Assembly (NCBI GenBank): GCA_914767715.1
Contig: OU612065.1
Coordinates: 4,340,001 to 4,404,000, forward strand
Length of the DNA stretch: 64,000 bases
Source: Membranipora membranacea
Taxonomy: Eukaryota > Bryozoa > Gymnolaemata > Cheilostomatida > Membraniporidae
Reading direction: 5' to 3'
This document shows positions 1-12,211 of the stretch, piece by piece. Positions within the stretch are counted from its first letter, which is position 1. The number at the start of each line of letters is the position of its first letter. The notes under the pieces are model-generated. The model ran no database searches. It was given only the letters and a program-made list of their open reading frames with translations, and was not told the DNA's origin. A program made the translations under genes and the position numbers.

Positions 1-835
1 AGTTGTCCCCTCTTTGAACAAAACACCCAAATCTATGTTATCCTACGTTGTGTTATTTTACATAGAATTGATGACTTAGTCTACTTGGCTTGCTTTTTCT
101 CCAGATAAAGTGTACAGCAGTTTCAAACATATCAAAAATATCGAACACGGTCTGAATATGTTATTGACAGCAATTAAATGTATTAATTCTTATCTATGCG
201 TCGTGAGTCAAGCTCAGGGGTTTGGGGGTTTCCAACTGATGTCATCGAGGAGGATACGGAGTGTCGCGGGTTGTAAGGGAAACTGATACAATACCTCAAT
301 GGTACATAAAACATTAATTTTACAGCAATACCTTGAGGTTTACATTCATTCAAAAGGTTGTAGTTCTTGATTAATACAGAAAGTTGGTCCCCGATTAATA
401 CAGACACGAAGCGCCAAATCGATTTTTTTATGAGCGAGTTGTCCCCTCTTTGAACAAAACAACCAAATCTATGTCATCCTACGTAGATCTATTTTACATA
501 GATTTGAGGACTTAGTCTACTTGGCTTGCTTTTTTGCAATGATGAACGGGCAGTGTTACTAAAAAATCATTATCGTATCAATTCTTATGCATGTGTACAA
601 AATGATGTAGTGTGTCTAACCAAAGAATTTTAATGATTGCAACTAGTGTCAACAGCGAGAATGGAATGTGCCATGAATAGTATTTGAATCATAAACAATA
701 GATGGTATATATATGAAAGAGACGAGGGACGCCAACAATATTTTTATGAGTTTACTCTCTGGCCTACAACCAAATCTACGTCATACTATGTAGGACTGAA
801 AAACATAGATTTGAAAATTTAGTCTATTTGACTGG
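1..835 (+). repeat. Dispersed direct repeat, three copies
   Basis: The window opens inside a repeat: bases 1-98 recur at 437-535 in the same orientation with few differences (agttgtcccctctttgaac... through ...cttggcttgctttttt), and a more diverged third copy lies at about 761-835. Each copy contains a short inverted motif (aaatctatg ... catagattt), so the unit can fold back on itself. The 436-base spacing and the truncated left edge suggest an array or element that continues beyond the window. No coding potential was recognised. The bases at 836-1179 show nothing I can name. Confidence 0.75.
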
Positions 836-1179
836 ATTCACAAGCCAATGCATTGCTCAAGGTCTGGTTGACCAACTGCACTTAACCATGTTAGCTCATA
901 TATTTTTATATAGAAAACAACTCAGTAGTGTTTGAAACCAAGGAGTAGAATGCAAAGATCAATTCCATGTTTTTTCACGCTACAACATAGATCTGATTTC
1001 ACTGATCAGAGAGTGGATAACTCTTTATGATGTCAATTTTGTTACAATTCTAGGACTAGGATCTTGTACACTCAAGTCCTGAAAATATTCAAATATCTGT
1101 GTGTGACTAATTAAGTGATGTTCAACTAATATATTTTTGAAGATATACCGATCACCTTCTTACATGTAAAAATAATACT

Positions 1180-1376
1180 GAAATAAACAACAGGTTTGTA
1201 GGTTTAGAGGCATAAAAAGCATAGAAGGCACAGAATTCATGGATTACAAAATTGAAATAAACAACAGGTTTGTAGGTTTGCTTTTGAGAATAAAAGTTTA
1301 TGTAAAAATACTGCATAGAAGGCATAAAAGTCATGGATTATAAAATTGAAATAAAGAACAGGTTTGTAGGTTTGTC
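1180..1376 (+). repeat. Short degenerate tandem repeat
   Basis: A block beginning gaaataaacaacaggtttgt is repeated at 1180, 1254 and 1348 (third copy gaaataaagaac...). The intervening sequence also matches (cataaaa.gcatagaaggca, tcatggattaNaaaattg). Spacing is 74 and 94 bases, so the copies differ by an insertion. It lies about 60 bases downstream of the CARF-like stop codon and may be part of that 3' UTR. Confidence 0.75.
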
Positions 1377-1436
1377 TTTGAACATTTATAGGAAAAAATG
1401 AATGATTGCAAGGTATGCAAGTTTGTATGATATGTC

Positions 1437-4400
1437 TCACAATGAGATGGACAACACTTCGTTTAGGTTTCTTCGGTATGCTTCTTCAGCTTCCCCAGGA
1501 GATACTTTGTCAGCTAGTTGAATGCCATTGATAATAACCTAGAAAACAATAAAATCAAAGGTTAATTCAGCAAGGCAAGTGTATTTTGATATTTACCAAC
1601 CAGGTCCAGACCAGAAAAGATGGAAGCTGAACATTGTAATAATTATTCTTATACACATTGGAGAATGACTGTAGAGCTAAAACTTCAAAACCTTATGGAT
1701 TCAATCATCTTACCAATATAAGTACAACTGTAAAAGTCAGCAATGTGCCTTGCAGCTAGGATGATTGAAATGAAACAGGTTACCTTAATTCCAGTTGACA
1801 AAACAAGTTTCTCATTACTCTCTTGTCATTCAGATTGTGTTTGATCACAGCGTTAGAGTTAAAACTTCCAACTCCTTGATTTGATACGTATTTGAGGGCT
1901 CTATACATGGTTGGACATCATATTTGTTTGTCGATGATAATGGATATTTCAATGTTACATAATCCCTTTAAGGGAGTATGTAACATCTAGTGATCAGACA
2001 TACAAATAAGGGAGTCCCTTATTTGTATGTCTGATCACTAGAACACCCTTTTGAAGTGCTAGTATGCTTACCTCAAGCAAGTAATTGAACCAAAACCAAT
2101 CCTCTAGCGCAAATTTCCTGTTGGCTCCCACTATTCCAGCTCGTGCACATCGGAGCACTAATTTCGTAAATTTGTCATCCTGATAATAAAAGACACATCA
2201 ACATAAAATTTGCAACTTTAAGTATTTGATAAGAGAGAACCAAAACAGAAATTAGAGGTCATTTTTCTCAACATATTAGGTGTTATGTGCCCTTTGAGCA
2301 TGTCAGGATAACTTCAAATTTAGAATTCAGTGGTGTTGGCCAAAATTTATATTGTAACAAGCTGGTCAATGTTAAGTCATTTATATTAAAAGGGGCTCCC
2401 CCACACAGGACTGTCTATAATATCTATAAATTAAGAATCCCAATCTATAAACTTAAGCGCGCTGCGATGGCATGTGGCCCACTCATTTCATCAATAGACT
2501 GACAGTTGGAAAATTCCAAAAACCTGGGGAAAACCCATTAGATTGTAAACATATCTGAATGTTTGCTTTGCTACACAACGACCATACACACACAAAGAGA
2601 GCACAGGAGACACACAGCACTGACAGCACTTTAGAGACACATTAAGAAATCTATAAATCTATATCTTTACATTGATAACATCTATAAATCTATATCTTTA
2701 CTTGCATCTATCTATAAGCCTACAAGCCTATAAGCTAAGAAATGGTCATCTATAATCTATACTATAAGTAGGGGGGGGGGGGCCCATTAAAAGTCAGTTA
2801 TTTCTCACCTGTTTATCACCAATCAATATTGGGGACATAGCAGCTCTCTTCAAGTGAGACATGGCTCCTTCAGTACCTTTTATAAATGTAGCTTCCTCAT
2901 CTCCAGCTGCACACTTAACTGCTAGTTCTTGTAGCATTATCTGTAATATGAATAAAATAGGAGCACTGTCAATGGAACAACTCAGTCAGGGGTCTTTCAA
3001 TCAGAGTGTGACTGTGTGATGCACTCATTCAAATATTGCTCGTTTGGTCTTTCAAGTAGACAAATTTGTTCCCAAATCGCTCACTCAGAATGTATATAGT
3101 TTGTCAATGGGAGAGGGAGAGAGACCCTCGCAATTTTCGTTTTAGCTATGTTCAATTGTTCCATGATTTGTCATGATGAGGTATTTTATATATTGGCTAT
3201 TCAGTCTGGTGACGAGGAAGTCTGGTGAGTTTTTTTCCCAAGAATGAATGGATAAATAAGGGATAGCTTTAAAAACTCAAAATGACTAAACTGGGACCGG
3301 AAAGCAATTCAATATTGAACACCTTTGAAATTATGAAGAAATTGTCATTCATTGTAGCTGAAGGATATGTTGTGTGGCGCAGGGCCCTTTAGTGATTCTG
3401 ACACTCCATGCCGGATTCCACGGAGCATTTGACTAGTCGGCTCAGAATCGGTCAGCTGTAACAATGTGGAGGGAGTTGATAATAAGTTGGTGGTATACCA
3501 AGTGCTGTTGTGGCCACTACTTATTACTACATTAAACGGTCTTTGTGCAAGCAATTTAATTTTTTTTATAATTACTCATTACTGATATAGGATAACTTTG
3601 ACGAAAAATAGTTTTGTGTTCACCTTCCAAAAATAACAGAAAAGTTTTGTATCCTGGATGTTGATATTATGGTATAAAAATAAAGCTCTAATCAGTCATT
3701 TGAAAGGCAAAAGGAGTGAAAACAAATTTGTATTTCAAATACTCTTTTAAACATAAACTCGAAAAAAAATGATATGGATGGACAAGTACTGCAAACTGCT
3801 CAGGATTTAAGTAGCAAGAAAAGGATTATTCAAACCTAATACATATCGTATTTCATGACAACTGAATTCTAATGTTGATAATGCCTAAGGAGTGGGATTA
3901 TGACTGTAATAAAACAAAAGAGTTCCTGCAAACTGAGAATCATACCTTGAAATTATCATAGAGTACCAGTTTTTTGATAGAAACTTTAGCCGGACAGTTC
4001 ATCTTCATCGTGTTCTGAATGCGTATACGTCGTTTCACTGGATCAGGGTGATCCTAGAAAAGAAAAATTTCTTATCTTCATCAACTGTTGTTGTACAAGC
4101 AGCATGATTGAGGTGTTACTATCTGTAGTCATCTCTTTGTCAGAAAATATTTCACACATACACCTTTTGGAACAATAAATTAGTCAGATGCGCAATAATC
4201 CAATTGATCACATCAAAGTAAAAAAGCTACGATCTTCAATTCTACTCTTACTCTAGGGTATATTTTTACAACCAGACTCAAAGCTTTTTACCCTGATTTC
4301 ATTCTACCCAGCTACTTTATTACACAAACCGTCTTTGGTAGAGTAAAAATGAATGGATGTAGCACAGCAAACATCACACTACGCTGAGACTACCTAACAT

Positions 4401-7400
4401 CTCTAAATTGAAAAATTATTGGTAGAGACAACTGAACACCATATACATGTATCTATATATGCATATATTATTATTCACAACTTTTTGTTTGCAACTTACA
4501 GTACGCTGTTCACAGAAACCTGGCCTTCTTTTCATCCCATGCCTGCAATCCAGATACTGTGAACCCACATCCGAAAAAGCCTGGTGCACTCCGTCAATTC
4601 TCTCAATATATATTCTCTTTTGCAGGAGCCCTACAAGGAAAATAATTCAAGTATAATTTGTTAGTATTTGGTAGGAAACCATAGCCCCCAGCCCACTAGT
4701 AAATAATATTTCAGAGAATTACAACTCTTGATTTACTATACCCAATAGTAACTAAGTTGCAACCATAGTAATTAAGTTCTAACTATAGATGAATGTGAAT
4801 TCACCAATAATTGTCTATTATTCTCTTTTGTGATATACCCAACCTAGGGTCACCAGTACCAAACTTTGGTCCACTCTAGCTTATTGCAATTCCATCATGT
4901 AGAACCTATCTATCAATTTAATTCTTCATCATAGGCATTCTACCTAGGCTCATCAGTGTCACGGGATTGTATTTAGCAGGCCCCCTAATTTGTTTGTCTG
5001 CTTGTGATTCACCTTTAATGTCTGATTCACCCAAAATTGTGGTGAGCACAGGAAGGTTGTGAACAAGGTCAAGCGGTGTTTGTGGTTCTGTTTGGGCATA
5101 AGGCCTCCTGGAAAGGCAATCAGCATTGGTATTAGTTTTCCCACTTTTGTGTTTGATGTCATAGTTGTACGGCTGAAGCAATTGTGACCAGCGACCTAGT
5201 CTGCCCTTAGTGTCCATTATGCTTTTCAACCACTTGAGGCTAATGTGGTCAGTGAGCACCAAAAAGTGTTGATCCGCAAGGTAATGTTTGTATTTCTCTA
5301 CTGCTGTAACCAGGGCTAGTCCCTCCTTGTGTGTTATAGAATAATTTAAACAAAAAACAGTAGTATAGATCAGAATATCAGAACAACAGAAAGTAAGCTG
5401 GGTTTGGTGGAATAAGGTATAAATAGATTTTTTTCAAGAAATCATAAATATATGTCACTAGTTTTTAGGCCTTAGCAACTTGAATCCTTGATTCATGTTG
5501 TTATAGATGAGTGAGGTATTACTATTTGCTATGTCATTTGCCATTTAAAAAAGATATGAGGCTGAATTTAATTAATTAATATTTTGCATGACTTGCTTGG
5601 GCAGTTTCATAGCTCTAAAAATTACAACACTTGATAATAATGATTTAAATTTTTTGACCATTACAGGCAGTGGTGTGAGAGATTATATTATTTTACCAGC
5701 AGGCTAGGTGATGCAGACCAATTAATTAAACCAGAATGTCAAACTTCACCTAGAACAAAATTATTTTCATGACATTGTTTTTGGCTGAAGATGGCTCCAT
5801 CCATAACAGTTCTATTATTTAAAAAGATCAAACCAAATCTGGGGCTGATAAATAAAGGTGTTTCTATTATATGTTGTAATTACAAAATAAGATTAAATCT
5901 TCATAAGCAGGATTAGCTTCCTTACACAAACATAGAACATATATGTCAGGCAGCTTGGCAATTATTTTTGCTGGTATGAATGGAAACAGAACAATATCAT
6001 TGATTACACCCATGCCTGCACCAAAGGTACCAGAGACATGAGGATGTTTCATACCCAATAAACAAAACAAACAGTGTCTCAGATATTTTAGGTATCTTAG
6101 ATGATTCTCCAGATTACCAATCATTGTGAGAGTGAAGTAGATTGCTCTACCTGTTTTAATATTAATGCTTTATCCTTTCACCTGTTTGGTGAGGGAATAG
6201 TGTTCCAAAAGATTATCGTAATTTTATCCAGATTTTTTCACTTGGAAGATTGGTGTGCATATTCACACAACCATCCACCCCTACCCCCATCATCCCAGTC
6301 AATTTTTCTTCCTATAGAAATATAAGGGCAAATATGTTTATTCAATTGCAGCGGATTCCTGAAGCTCTATGCTTCTTACCATTTGCCCGTGTCCAGTGTT
6401 TCCTTTGGTCAATTAGAAACCTATTTTCCTAGATAAGTACCAACACTTATGTTGAATATTGGTGTGATTATTTGCTTGGAAATGAAGATGACCTGCATCC
6501 TACAGCTGAGTCAAAACAAGATATGAATCCGTTAGTCTGCACAATGTAATTTTAATTTCTTCATCACGCGCCTACCACCAGACACCAACCAGATAAGAGA
6601 GAGATTTTACTGAGTGCAAAAATATTTGCTAGCAAGCTGGGGGATAATTTTTTGTGACAATACACCAATGATGATTGGGAAAGTTAAAGCAGAGATTCAT
6701 GACACTGATACAAATAGACGAATTTTAGGAAATAAGCTTGCATTTATTTTGACAGAATGTTGTACTGCTACAGGTGGAAAACTTTTGCCTTGCAACCTGA
6801 AATCCCCCAAGAATATTACAGGATTTAGTTACTTGAAAGCTACCAATGAGTGGAAATGAAGTAAGAATTATCTCTTCTAACCTGAACAAAAAGATGCTAC
6901 CTCTATATATGACAAGGATTTGAATGATGTGGCCAAATATGACTATTAGAATGCCTAGGCTGTTTATACAAAATAATTATTTCATATGTTTCACCATCAC
7001 GCCAACGCATTTCAATGGTCTGCATACAACTCTCACATGGAAAAAATCAGAAAAATTTATTCCCTCTCCGCATAATATTCATCATCAAAGGTCACCCAGT
7101 AAATAAAAGTGCATCATTTATTTCGGCATGATATTTTGTAGACACTGACTATTGAACCGCTATGGCATGCTCATGCTCTATCCTGCATAATTCCAGCAAG
7201 AATAAACTGGCTTAATCACATTTTTTTAACTCAATTAGGGTATAAAACATAACACAACACCTCAATTCCTTGTAACGGCTTTAAATTACAGACCCTGGAA
7301 TCGGTATGGGCTGATGCTGATGGAGACCTGCCCAAATATAAATGTACAGATTGAGTGTAGCCTTGCTAGAAAAAAAAAATGCGGATTAAAACAGCTGTGA

Positions 7401-9316
7401 AACTAACTAATTATGATAAAGATAAGCAACTAGCTCTGCTGGTTTGATTGCATGCCCTTCACACAGGATCATTTTCCGCATCAGTCTTCTGACTAATGGG
7501 TTATGTTGATGCCCCGGTGGATCCGACCTGCCTGCAAATTTTGTACTGAACTTGGCAGCTTGATTTCTCAGTATTTGAGCTGAAACAGACCTTGTGATTT
7601 TAGCTAACATTCTAAGACTGCTAAACAGGTATATATACCAGCTAACACACATTGAAAATTGCAATTGTTGCTCTATGTGAGTAGATGGGGTGTATTCATA
7701 GGCAGGTAAGCAGGTAAAGTTGGGAAAAGAAAACCTTAACATGCCAATGCCATAATAGCATGAATATGCATTGACTCTATTTATGTTTATCTCAGGGTGC
7801 TAAGGGGGTTCGTCGCAATTTTACTGCTACTTCCGCTTTTATTGGCAAATTTATATACGTTATAATGTTCAGAGCTCATCAAAAAATTCAAAACTGAAAC
7901 ATGTCAGCTATTCCTCAGCATAATGGTCTGCCTCAAAACATACCTCAACGTCAATGGGCAAGGCTAGAAAACACAGCCTCCTAACATCACAAGTTCTAAA
8001 TTGGTTGCAGAGAATTTTGACTTTTCTTATTATTCTATTCACAGACAATCTACCAAAATCACATATTTTCTTGACTGTTAGCAGTTAACTCAAGCTCTAG
8101 TTCCTACCGCCTAGGACTCCCATGTGATCTTTTAATCACTATAAAATATTGCTCTCAGCCATTTACCACCCTACGCAATAAGTTGACAGAAATATTCAAT
8201 CCAAGATTGATTAAAAGGTTGATAAAATCAAATGTCTTGTCACATGTCACATTCTGAAACATGGGCGCCAAAATTCATTGCCCTAGTAGCGAGGCTGCAA
8301 TATCTGTACCAGGTTGCTCTCTGTTTGCAGGCAGGTCGGAGCACAGCACTGGGGGCCAACCAAACCCCAGTAGTCGATGGACCACAGGATTTGAGCCCTC
8401 AACCTTTAGCATCTGCATGCTAAAGGTGTGGTGCTCTAACCAACTGAGCCACCTCCTACTCAAAGTATCAAACAAAGTAGGGATCGGATATGATGTCCCT
8501 CAAATGATATTGTTAATCAAAGTTTCCTGCTTGTTAGTTTTTTTCCCGAAAAGGGCTGGAATCTCTAAAAACTGCCTCCATATTGAAATAAAAAGATTTT
8601 CTGGGAGAGGCCCTTACCCCCTAGGATGAAGGCACCCATCCCGCCTGGCTCTACCACTTGAAAACCAATGGATACAGACCTGGATATTCCCTATTGTGTA
8701 CCTCAAGTAAAATTTGTCCAAAAAGTGGTGCGGCCAATTGGTATGTTCCCGAACAAAAAGAGGCCAAAGCAGAAAAAAAGGTTTGCCACGCATGATCTGA
8801 TGCATTTACGTTAGAGAGAAAGCGAGTTTAAATAGTACATAACATTGCATGGGCTATTCATATTCAAAGACAGGGAAATAATTTGATGCAACGCTCATTT
8901 CAGTTTACAGGCAGGACCGAGCACACTCAGTGAACTCATATGGTGTGAGAGTTCATCCACCACACACTCCTTGAAAATGCCCTCAGCTCATCCATGACAC
9001 CCATTTTATTTGCCTCAAACCCATCTCTATAGCTTCGGCCTTCGCTAGGGAAATAATAATTATGAAGGGCTTGCCATAACTCAGTTAGCTGTCACAATCC
9101 AATCTGGTTACTTACATTGCATTGAGATTATTTTGTTGCATCGCTTTGCTTAAACCCTATCCCCCTCCTTGGAAATTGATATCATGCTGTGGATGGGCAC
9201 ACCACAGAAACCAACAACACCTTTCACAGCATATGACTACAAATTCAAACTTGATACAGTAGGATTCACTCACCAGCTCCCATATAATCTTCCAAACTGT
9301 CACCAAACGATTTCTC
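1437..9316 (-). CDS. CARF-like (ALS2CR8-domain) protein, 3' exons, partial
   Basis: Six exons on the minus strand join in frame: 9316-9274 (tentative), 4630-4500, 4053-3946, 2940-2809, 2179-2072 and 1538-1437, ending in TGA at 1439-1437. All have AG/GT borders. Exon 4630-4500 encodes YLDCRHGMKRR and the next encodes VKRRIRIQNTMKMNCPAKV. The order 'DCxHG, basic stretch, K(M/L)NCPA' resembles the conserved block of calcium-responsive transcription factor (CARF/ALS2CR8) domains as I remember them. In vertebrates CARF binds DNA at calcium-response elements, but many invertebrate paralogues are uncharacterised. The C-terminal exons (ALEDWFWFNYLLE, GEAEEAYRRN) are not assigned to a domain. Exon 9316-9274 (EKSFGDSLEDYMGAG) is included because it has good splice sites and its phase 1 end fits the two-base start of exon 4630-4500. 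The start codon and N-terminus were not found. A transposon-derived or unrelated basic protein is possible. Confidence 0.55.
1953..2042. repeat. Two adjacent palindromes in a CARF-like intron
   Basis: Bases 1986-2042 form a perfect 28-base inverted repeat around a single central base (tctagtgatcagacataca...). Immediately upstream, 1953-1986 is a second, nearly perfect palindrome (atgttacataatccc/gggagtatgtaacat). This is probably a small foldback element or the remains of one; there is no coding content. Confidence 0.85.
2640..2782 (+). repeat. ATCTATAA-type low-complexity tract and poly-G run
   Basis: Repeats of atctataaatctatatcttta and variants fill about 2647-2757. They are followed by a run of 12 G at 2771-2782, which is unusual in such AT-rich DNA. 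The tract lies in a CARF-like intron, just downstream of exon 2940-2809 on that gene's strand. Confidence 0.8.
4918..5349 (-). mobile_element. Ty3/gypsy retrotransposon fragment (RNase H)
   Basis: Minus-strand translation reads ITHKEGLALVTAVEKYKHYL, then VLTDHISLKWL, GRLGRWSQLLQPYNYDI and NADCLSRRP. This is the order and spacing of the RNase H domain that follows reverse transcriptase in Ty3/gypsy (Metaviridae) polyproteins. Only this segment was found: no LTR, integrase or upstream RT is visible next to it, and the frame is lost above about 5349. It is a dead fragment sitting in an intron of the CARF-like gene, between exons 9316-9274 and 4630-4500. Confidence 0.85.
5350..8257. other. Intronic or intergenic stretch, no firm gene
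   Basis: If the 9274-9316 exon is real this is intron. It is AT-rich with scattered short ORFs. The only one that drew attention is a minus-strand ORF at 7407-7742. From its internal Met at 7611 it begins MLAKITRSVSAQ, basic and Ser/Thr-containing like a mitochondrial presequence, but it matches no family I know, has no clear partner exon, and is not called as a gene. Confidence 0.4.
8258..8461 (-). mobile_element. tRNA-derived SINE, copy 1
   Basis: On the minus strand, starting at 8461, the sequence has a tRNA-like head: an A box in GGTGGCTCAGTTGGTTAGAG and a degenerate B box (GGCTCAAATCC) with a hairpin between. It is followed by a non-tRNA body containing TGCTCCGACCTGCCTGCAAA and GAGAGCAAC. 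The same head-plus-body occurs on the plus strand at 33184, which shows this is a dispersed element and not a functional tRNA gene. The right boundary is approximate. Confidence 0.85.
8900..8945 (-). mobile_element. SINE body fragment
   Basis: The text tcagtttacaggcaggaccg, followed by agcacactca, matches the body of the SINE at 8258-8461 in the same orientation (gtttgcaggcaggtcggagcac). The tRNA-like head is missing. The rest of 8462-9273 holds nothing else I recognise. Confidence 0.5.
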
Positions 9317-9557
9317 CTGAGAAAATATAGAGAACTGAAGCTGATGTTCTGTCTAGTGCTGCCTTAGATTGTCTCTTGCTAACGTCTCATTAGTATGATA
9401 TGATACTAAATCCATTTTGGCAGTCAGTCCAACACAAAATCCAATGCTTTTGCGGCAGCTTATGTCGCAGTTAAGAATGGGTTCGTCTCTCTTTATCATA
9501 TACTAATAGGTACTAGGGAAATAAAAATGAATGTTCACTCTTGAAGAGCTTAATTAC

Positions 9558-9686
9558 AAATGACATAGAACAAAATTTACAACACACCGATGGAGTGAAA
9601 GTGAAAGCACTACATGTGCGCAGGGATGCGCTTTCACTTTACCTTTAAATCTGTACTTGACCTATATTTTGAATTCTATGTCATTC
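9558..9686. repeat. Imperfect foldback
   Basis: The outer arms aatgacatagaac (about 9558) and attctatgtcatt (about 9674-9686) enclose inner arms gtgaaagtgaaagca and tgcgctttcactttac. It looks like an aged MITE-like hairpin. No ORF of note. Confidence 0.5.
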
Positions 9687-9874
9687 AGCATGCACCAAAA
9701 AAGAAAGACTATATAATAAACATGTGAAAAGCGGTGCACCGAACAAACTGCTTGTCAGGGCAGGCTAGTTCATTGATGCAACCGTTCTGTTGGTTGGAAC
9801 ATTGGTATCAAGGGTAAACTATGCCCTTGTTGGTATGGACATGTCTGGACTACTCTACTACGTGACTGGATTGA

Positions 9875-10263
9875 CCAATGAACTCCCCCAGTTCATTGGA
9901 TCAATCAATGAGGGAGTTCATTGATTGGATTAACCAAGGAGTAACAGCCTGTTACTCCTTGGATCGACTAACTAAAAATAAGGGCTCTGTATTGTGTGGG
10001 GTGGGAACGATTTCTCAATTTTATTCAGATTATATCCGAACTGCCAAAGTTTTTGCAATTCTCATATTTGAATCACTCCAGAACCAGATTTGCTGATTTT
10101 ATTATACAACTTTACTTGGAGAATAGTCACTAACCTCAGTAGAAGGTTTCAATGTCACTGTGGCATAACTGTACCTATGTCCGTGTAAATCTAAGGAGTC
10201 CTTGGTGTATCGTTCGGTATGTCCGTGTATCTGTCTGTATAGTCAGCAAGGAGTAACTCCTTG
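9875..10263. repeat. Cluster of short palindromes
   Basis: Several perfect or near-perfect short inverted repeats stand side by side: ccaatgaact...agttcattgg at 9875-9899, ccaaggagtaacag/cctgttactccttgg at 9934-9962, aaggagtcctt at 10193-10203 and caaggagtaactccttg at 10247-10263. The AAGGAGT/ACTCCTT motif recurs in all but the first. A related 16-mer palindrome stands at 28558-28573. Confidence 0.7.
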
Positions 10264-10329
10264 GTATCAGCATTGTCATACATACATCCATCCCTTCACT
10301 ATATTTCATTTGCCGAAGCCTGCCACTTT

Positions 10330-11545
10330 CTTGCGTTTCTTACGTTGATCTGTGGACGGAAGACATCTGTGGTCTCATCTATACCCATCTGTGCTTCTTG
10401 TGGGTTTCTGTGAATACATCGTAACAATAATGCAGGTGCAGGGCGCTTGTGCGGGAAGAAAAAAGAGGAGTATGGAATTTAGTAGGTTTTTGGTCAGGAC
10501 GCCAGCTGCAGCAGCTCTGAAGGCATCCACTGTGACCACAGACGTCACGCTTGGTGGCAATGAGTTCACAGATCGATCCTGTCAGGGATGTACGATTTCT
10601 GGAAAGCCACTGTTCTACAATAGAGCCGAGTATACTTCCCATGGTGGACAGCTGACTGACACGGAGCTATCTGTACATCAATGAGATTGTTGATCATCTT
10701 GTACAGGAGAATCACTTGCAGCGATTTTGCAGCGTGGCTGCAAGCTTTCTCAGCCAAGCTGATTTTTCATCACTGAAACACTGCTGAATCTTGAGTAGTC
10801 AAGCACACAAGTCACAAAGCTCAATTTTGCACTGCTTCAAGCTGCTGAATCTGGTTTTGATGGTGTGGGTCCCAGATGGAGCTGCAGTATTCAAGCTGGA
10901 GGCGCACAAGCGTCTTATAACTGAGTTCCTTTAGTGATCTTGGACAACTGGATATGTTCCGCTCTAGGAACGACAGTGAATGGTTGGCTTTCCCTGTTGT
11001 TTTCTTTATGTGAGGTCTCCATGGTGGGTGTTTGCTGATGATGACACCGAGGTAATTGGCCGTGTCAACAGATATTAGGTCACTCCCTCTGATCAATTAG
11101 GTCTTCAGTACCGGTTTCTTCTTCCTCGTGATTCATAAGATGTTAAGCTTGTCCGGATGGAAAGCCATTCCCTAGTCCTTTTCCCAGCGAAGCAGAGAGT
11201 TGAGACCAGTTTGTAGATTCTCCGTATCTTGGTTGGACTGTATCTTCTGATAGACCACATCGTCATCTGCAGTTGACTTCTCTTTGGCATAGCTTGGCAA
11301 ATCATTGATGTGACATCCCCGAGGTAACATTTGATGTTTGAGATGACTTTCCTTCTCCCACGACTTAGCCTATTGTGTTCTATTAGATAGGAAAGCTTTG
11401 AAGCACAGGAGGGTATGTTCATCTATCCCAAATAATATAAGTTTGTAGAGAATAAGTGAATGGGGGACCTTGTCAAAGGCCTTGGAAAAGTCAAGGAGAA
11501 TGGCAGACCATTCACCGCTGTTCATCAATCCCTTTGTGCGCAAAA
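10330..11545 (-). mobile_element. Degenerate non-LTR (LINE) reverse transcriptase
   Basis: Reading the minus strand from 11545 down, frame-broken pieces follow the order of a LINE ORF2. AILLDFSKAFDKVPHS (about 11470-11510) is the RT block with its catalytic-region Asp. An ADDD core lies near 11265 in the place of the usual xxDD. TANYLGVIIS and LEYCSSIWDP lie in 10821-11096. A tail motif SYIPDRIDL then NSLPPSV lies at about 10540-10600. This arrangement is typical of CR1/L2/Jockey-like clades. Stops and frameshifts interrupt it (one inside 11100-11290), and neither endonuclease nor 3' tail was identified. Inactive. Confidence 0.85.
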
Positions 11546-12211
11546 TCTTTACACGCGCTTCAGCATTAGATTATTCACACTTCTCCGTGACACATTTACA
11601 CAACACCTTCAGGACTTGATTATGCCTATATGCATATCTTCCCAGACTCATCAGGCAATTCAACAGTATATGTTACTGGGCCACCACCACTTGCAAGCGT
11701 TCTTTACCCAAACTTAAGTCCCGTAACTGCCACCTCTGGACTTAGTCGAAAGAAGTACACATGCTTGCAAGCCCTAGTGGCCCAGTCACACAGGTTATAT
11801 TGTACCCGGATTCATCAACCCCACTGTTGCAAGCTGAGTGATGGTTTGACTTTACCGTCTACTCCAAGATTTAGTTGAGTGAGGGAGGGGTTTGTACCAC
11901 AGGACACCAGAGAGAGTCAACGCCTGATTGATTTGAAACAATTCTCTCCCTCCCTGTGTACTAGCTTGGTTTCTATATTGCTATGCCTAGCTTCAGAAAA
12001 ATCATAAATATTGCTGTATATTTTTTATACCAGCAAATATCACAAACTTGCAAGTGCTGCTATAGCTTAAATTAAAGCATGCCATGACTTCCAGTGAATC
12101 TCGCTCGCTGTAATCAATATAGGTTAGTTACAATACCATAATTGCTATAGTAAAACATGCATGAATTATGATTATCTGTGTTTAGTGATTGGATTTGATT
12201 GCTTACCAAAG
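11546..12211. other. Intergenic, upstream of MRPL20
   Basis: Contains an imperfect inverted pair (ctgggccaccaccacttgcaag near 11678 and cttgcaagccctagtggcccag near 11764) and otherwise unremarkable AT-rich sequence. The MRPL20 promoter should lie in the last few hundred bases, but I see no motif I can defend. Confidence 0.5.

Noticed and set aside
11460-11878. Overlapping plus-strand ORFs
   Set aside because: The first is antisense to the LINE reverse transcriptase block at about 11470-11510; the second crosses an inverted repeat. Neither has a recognisable domain.
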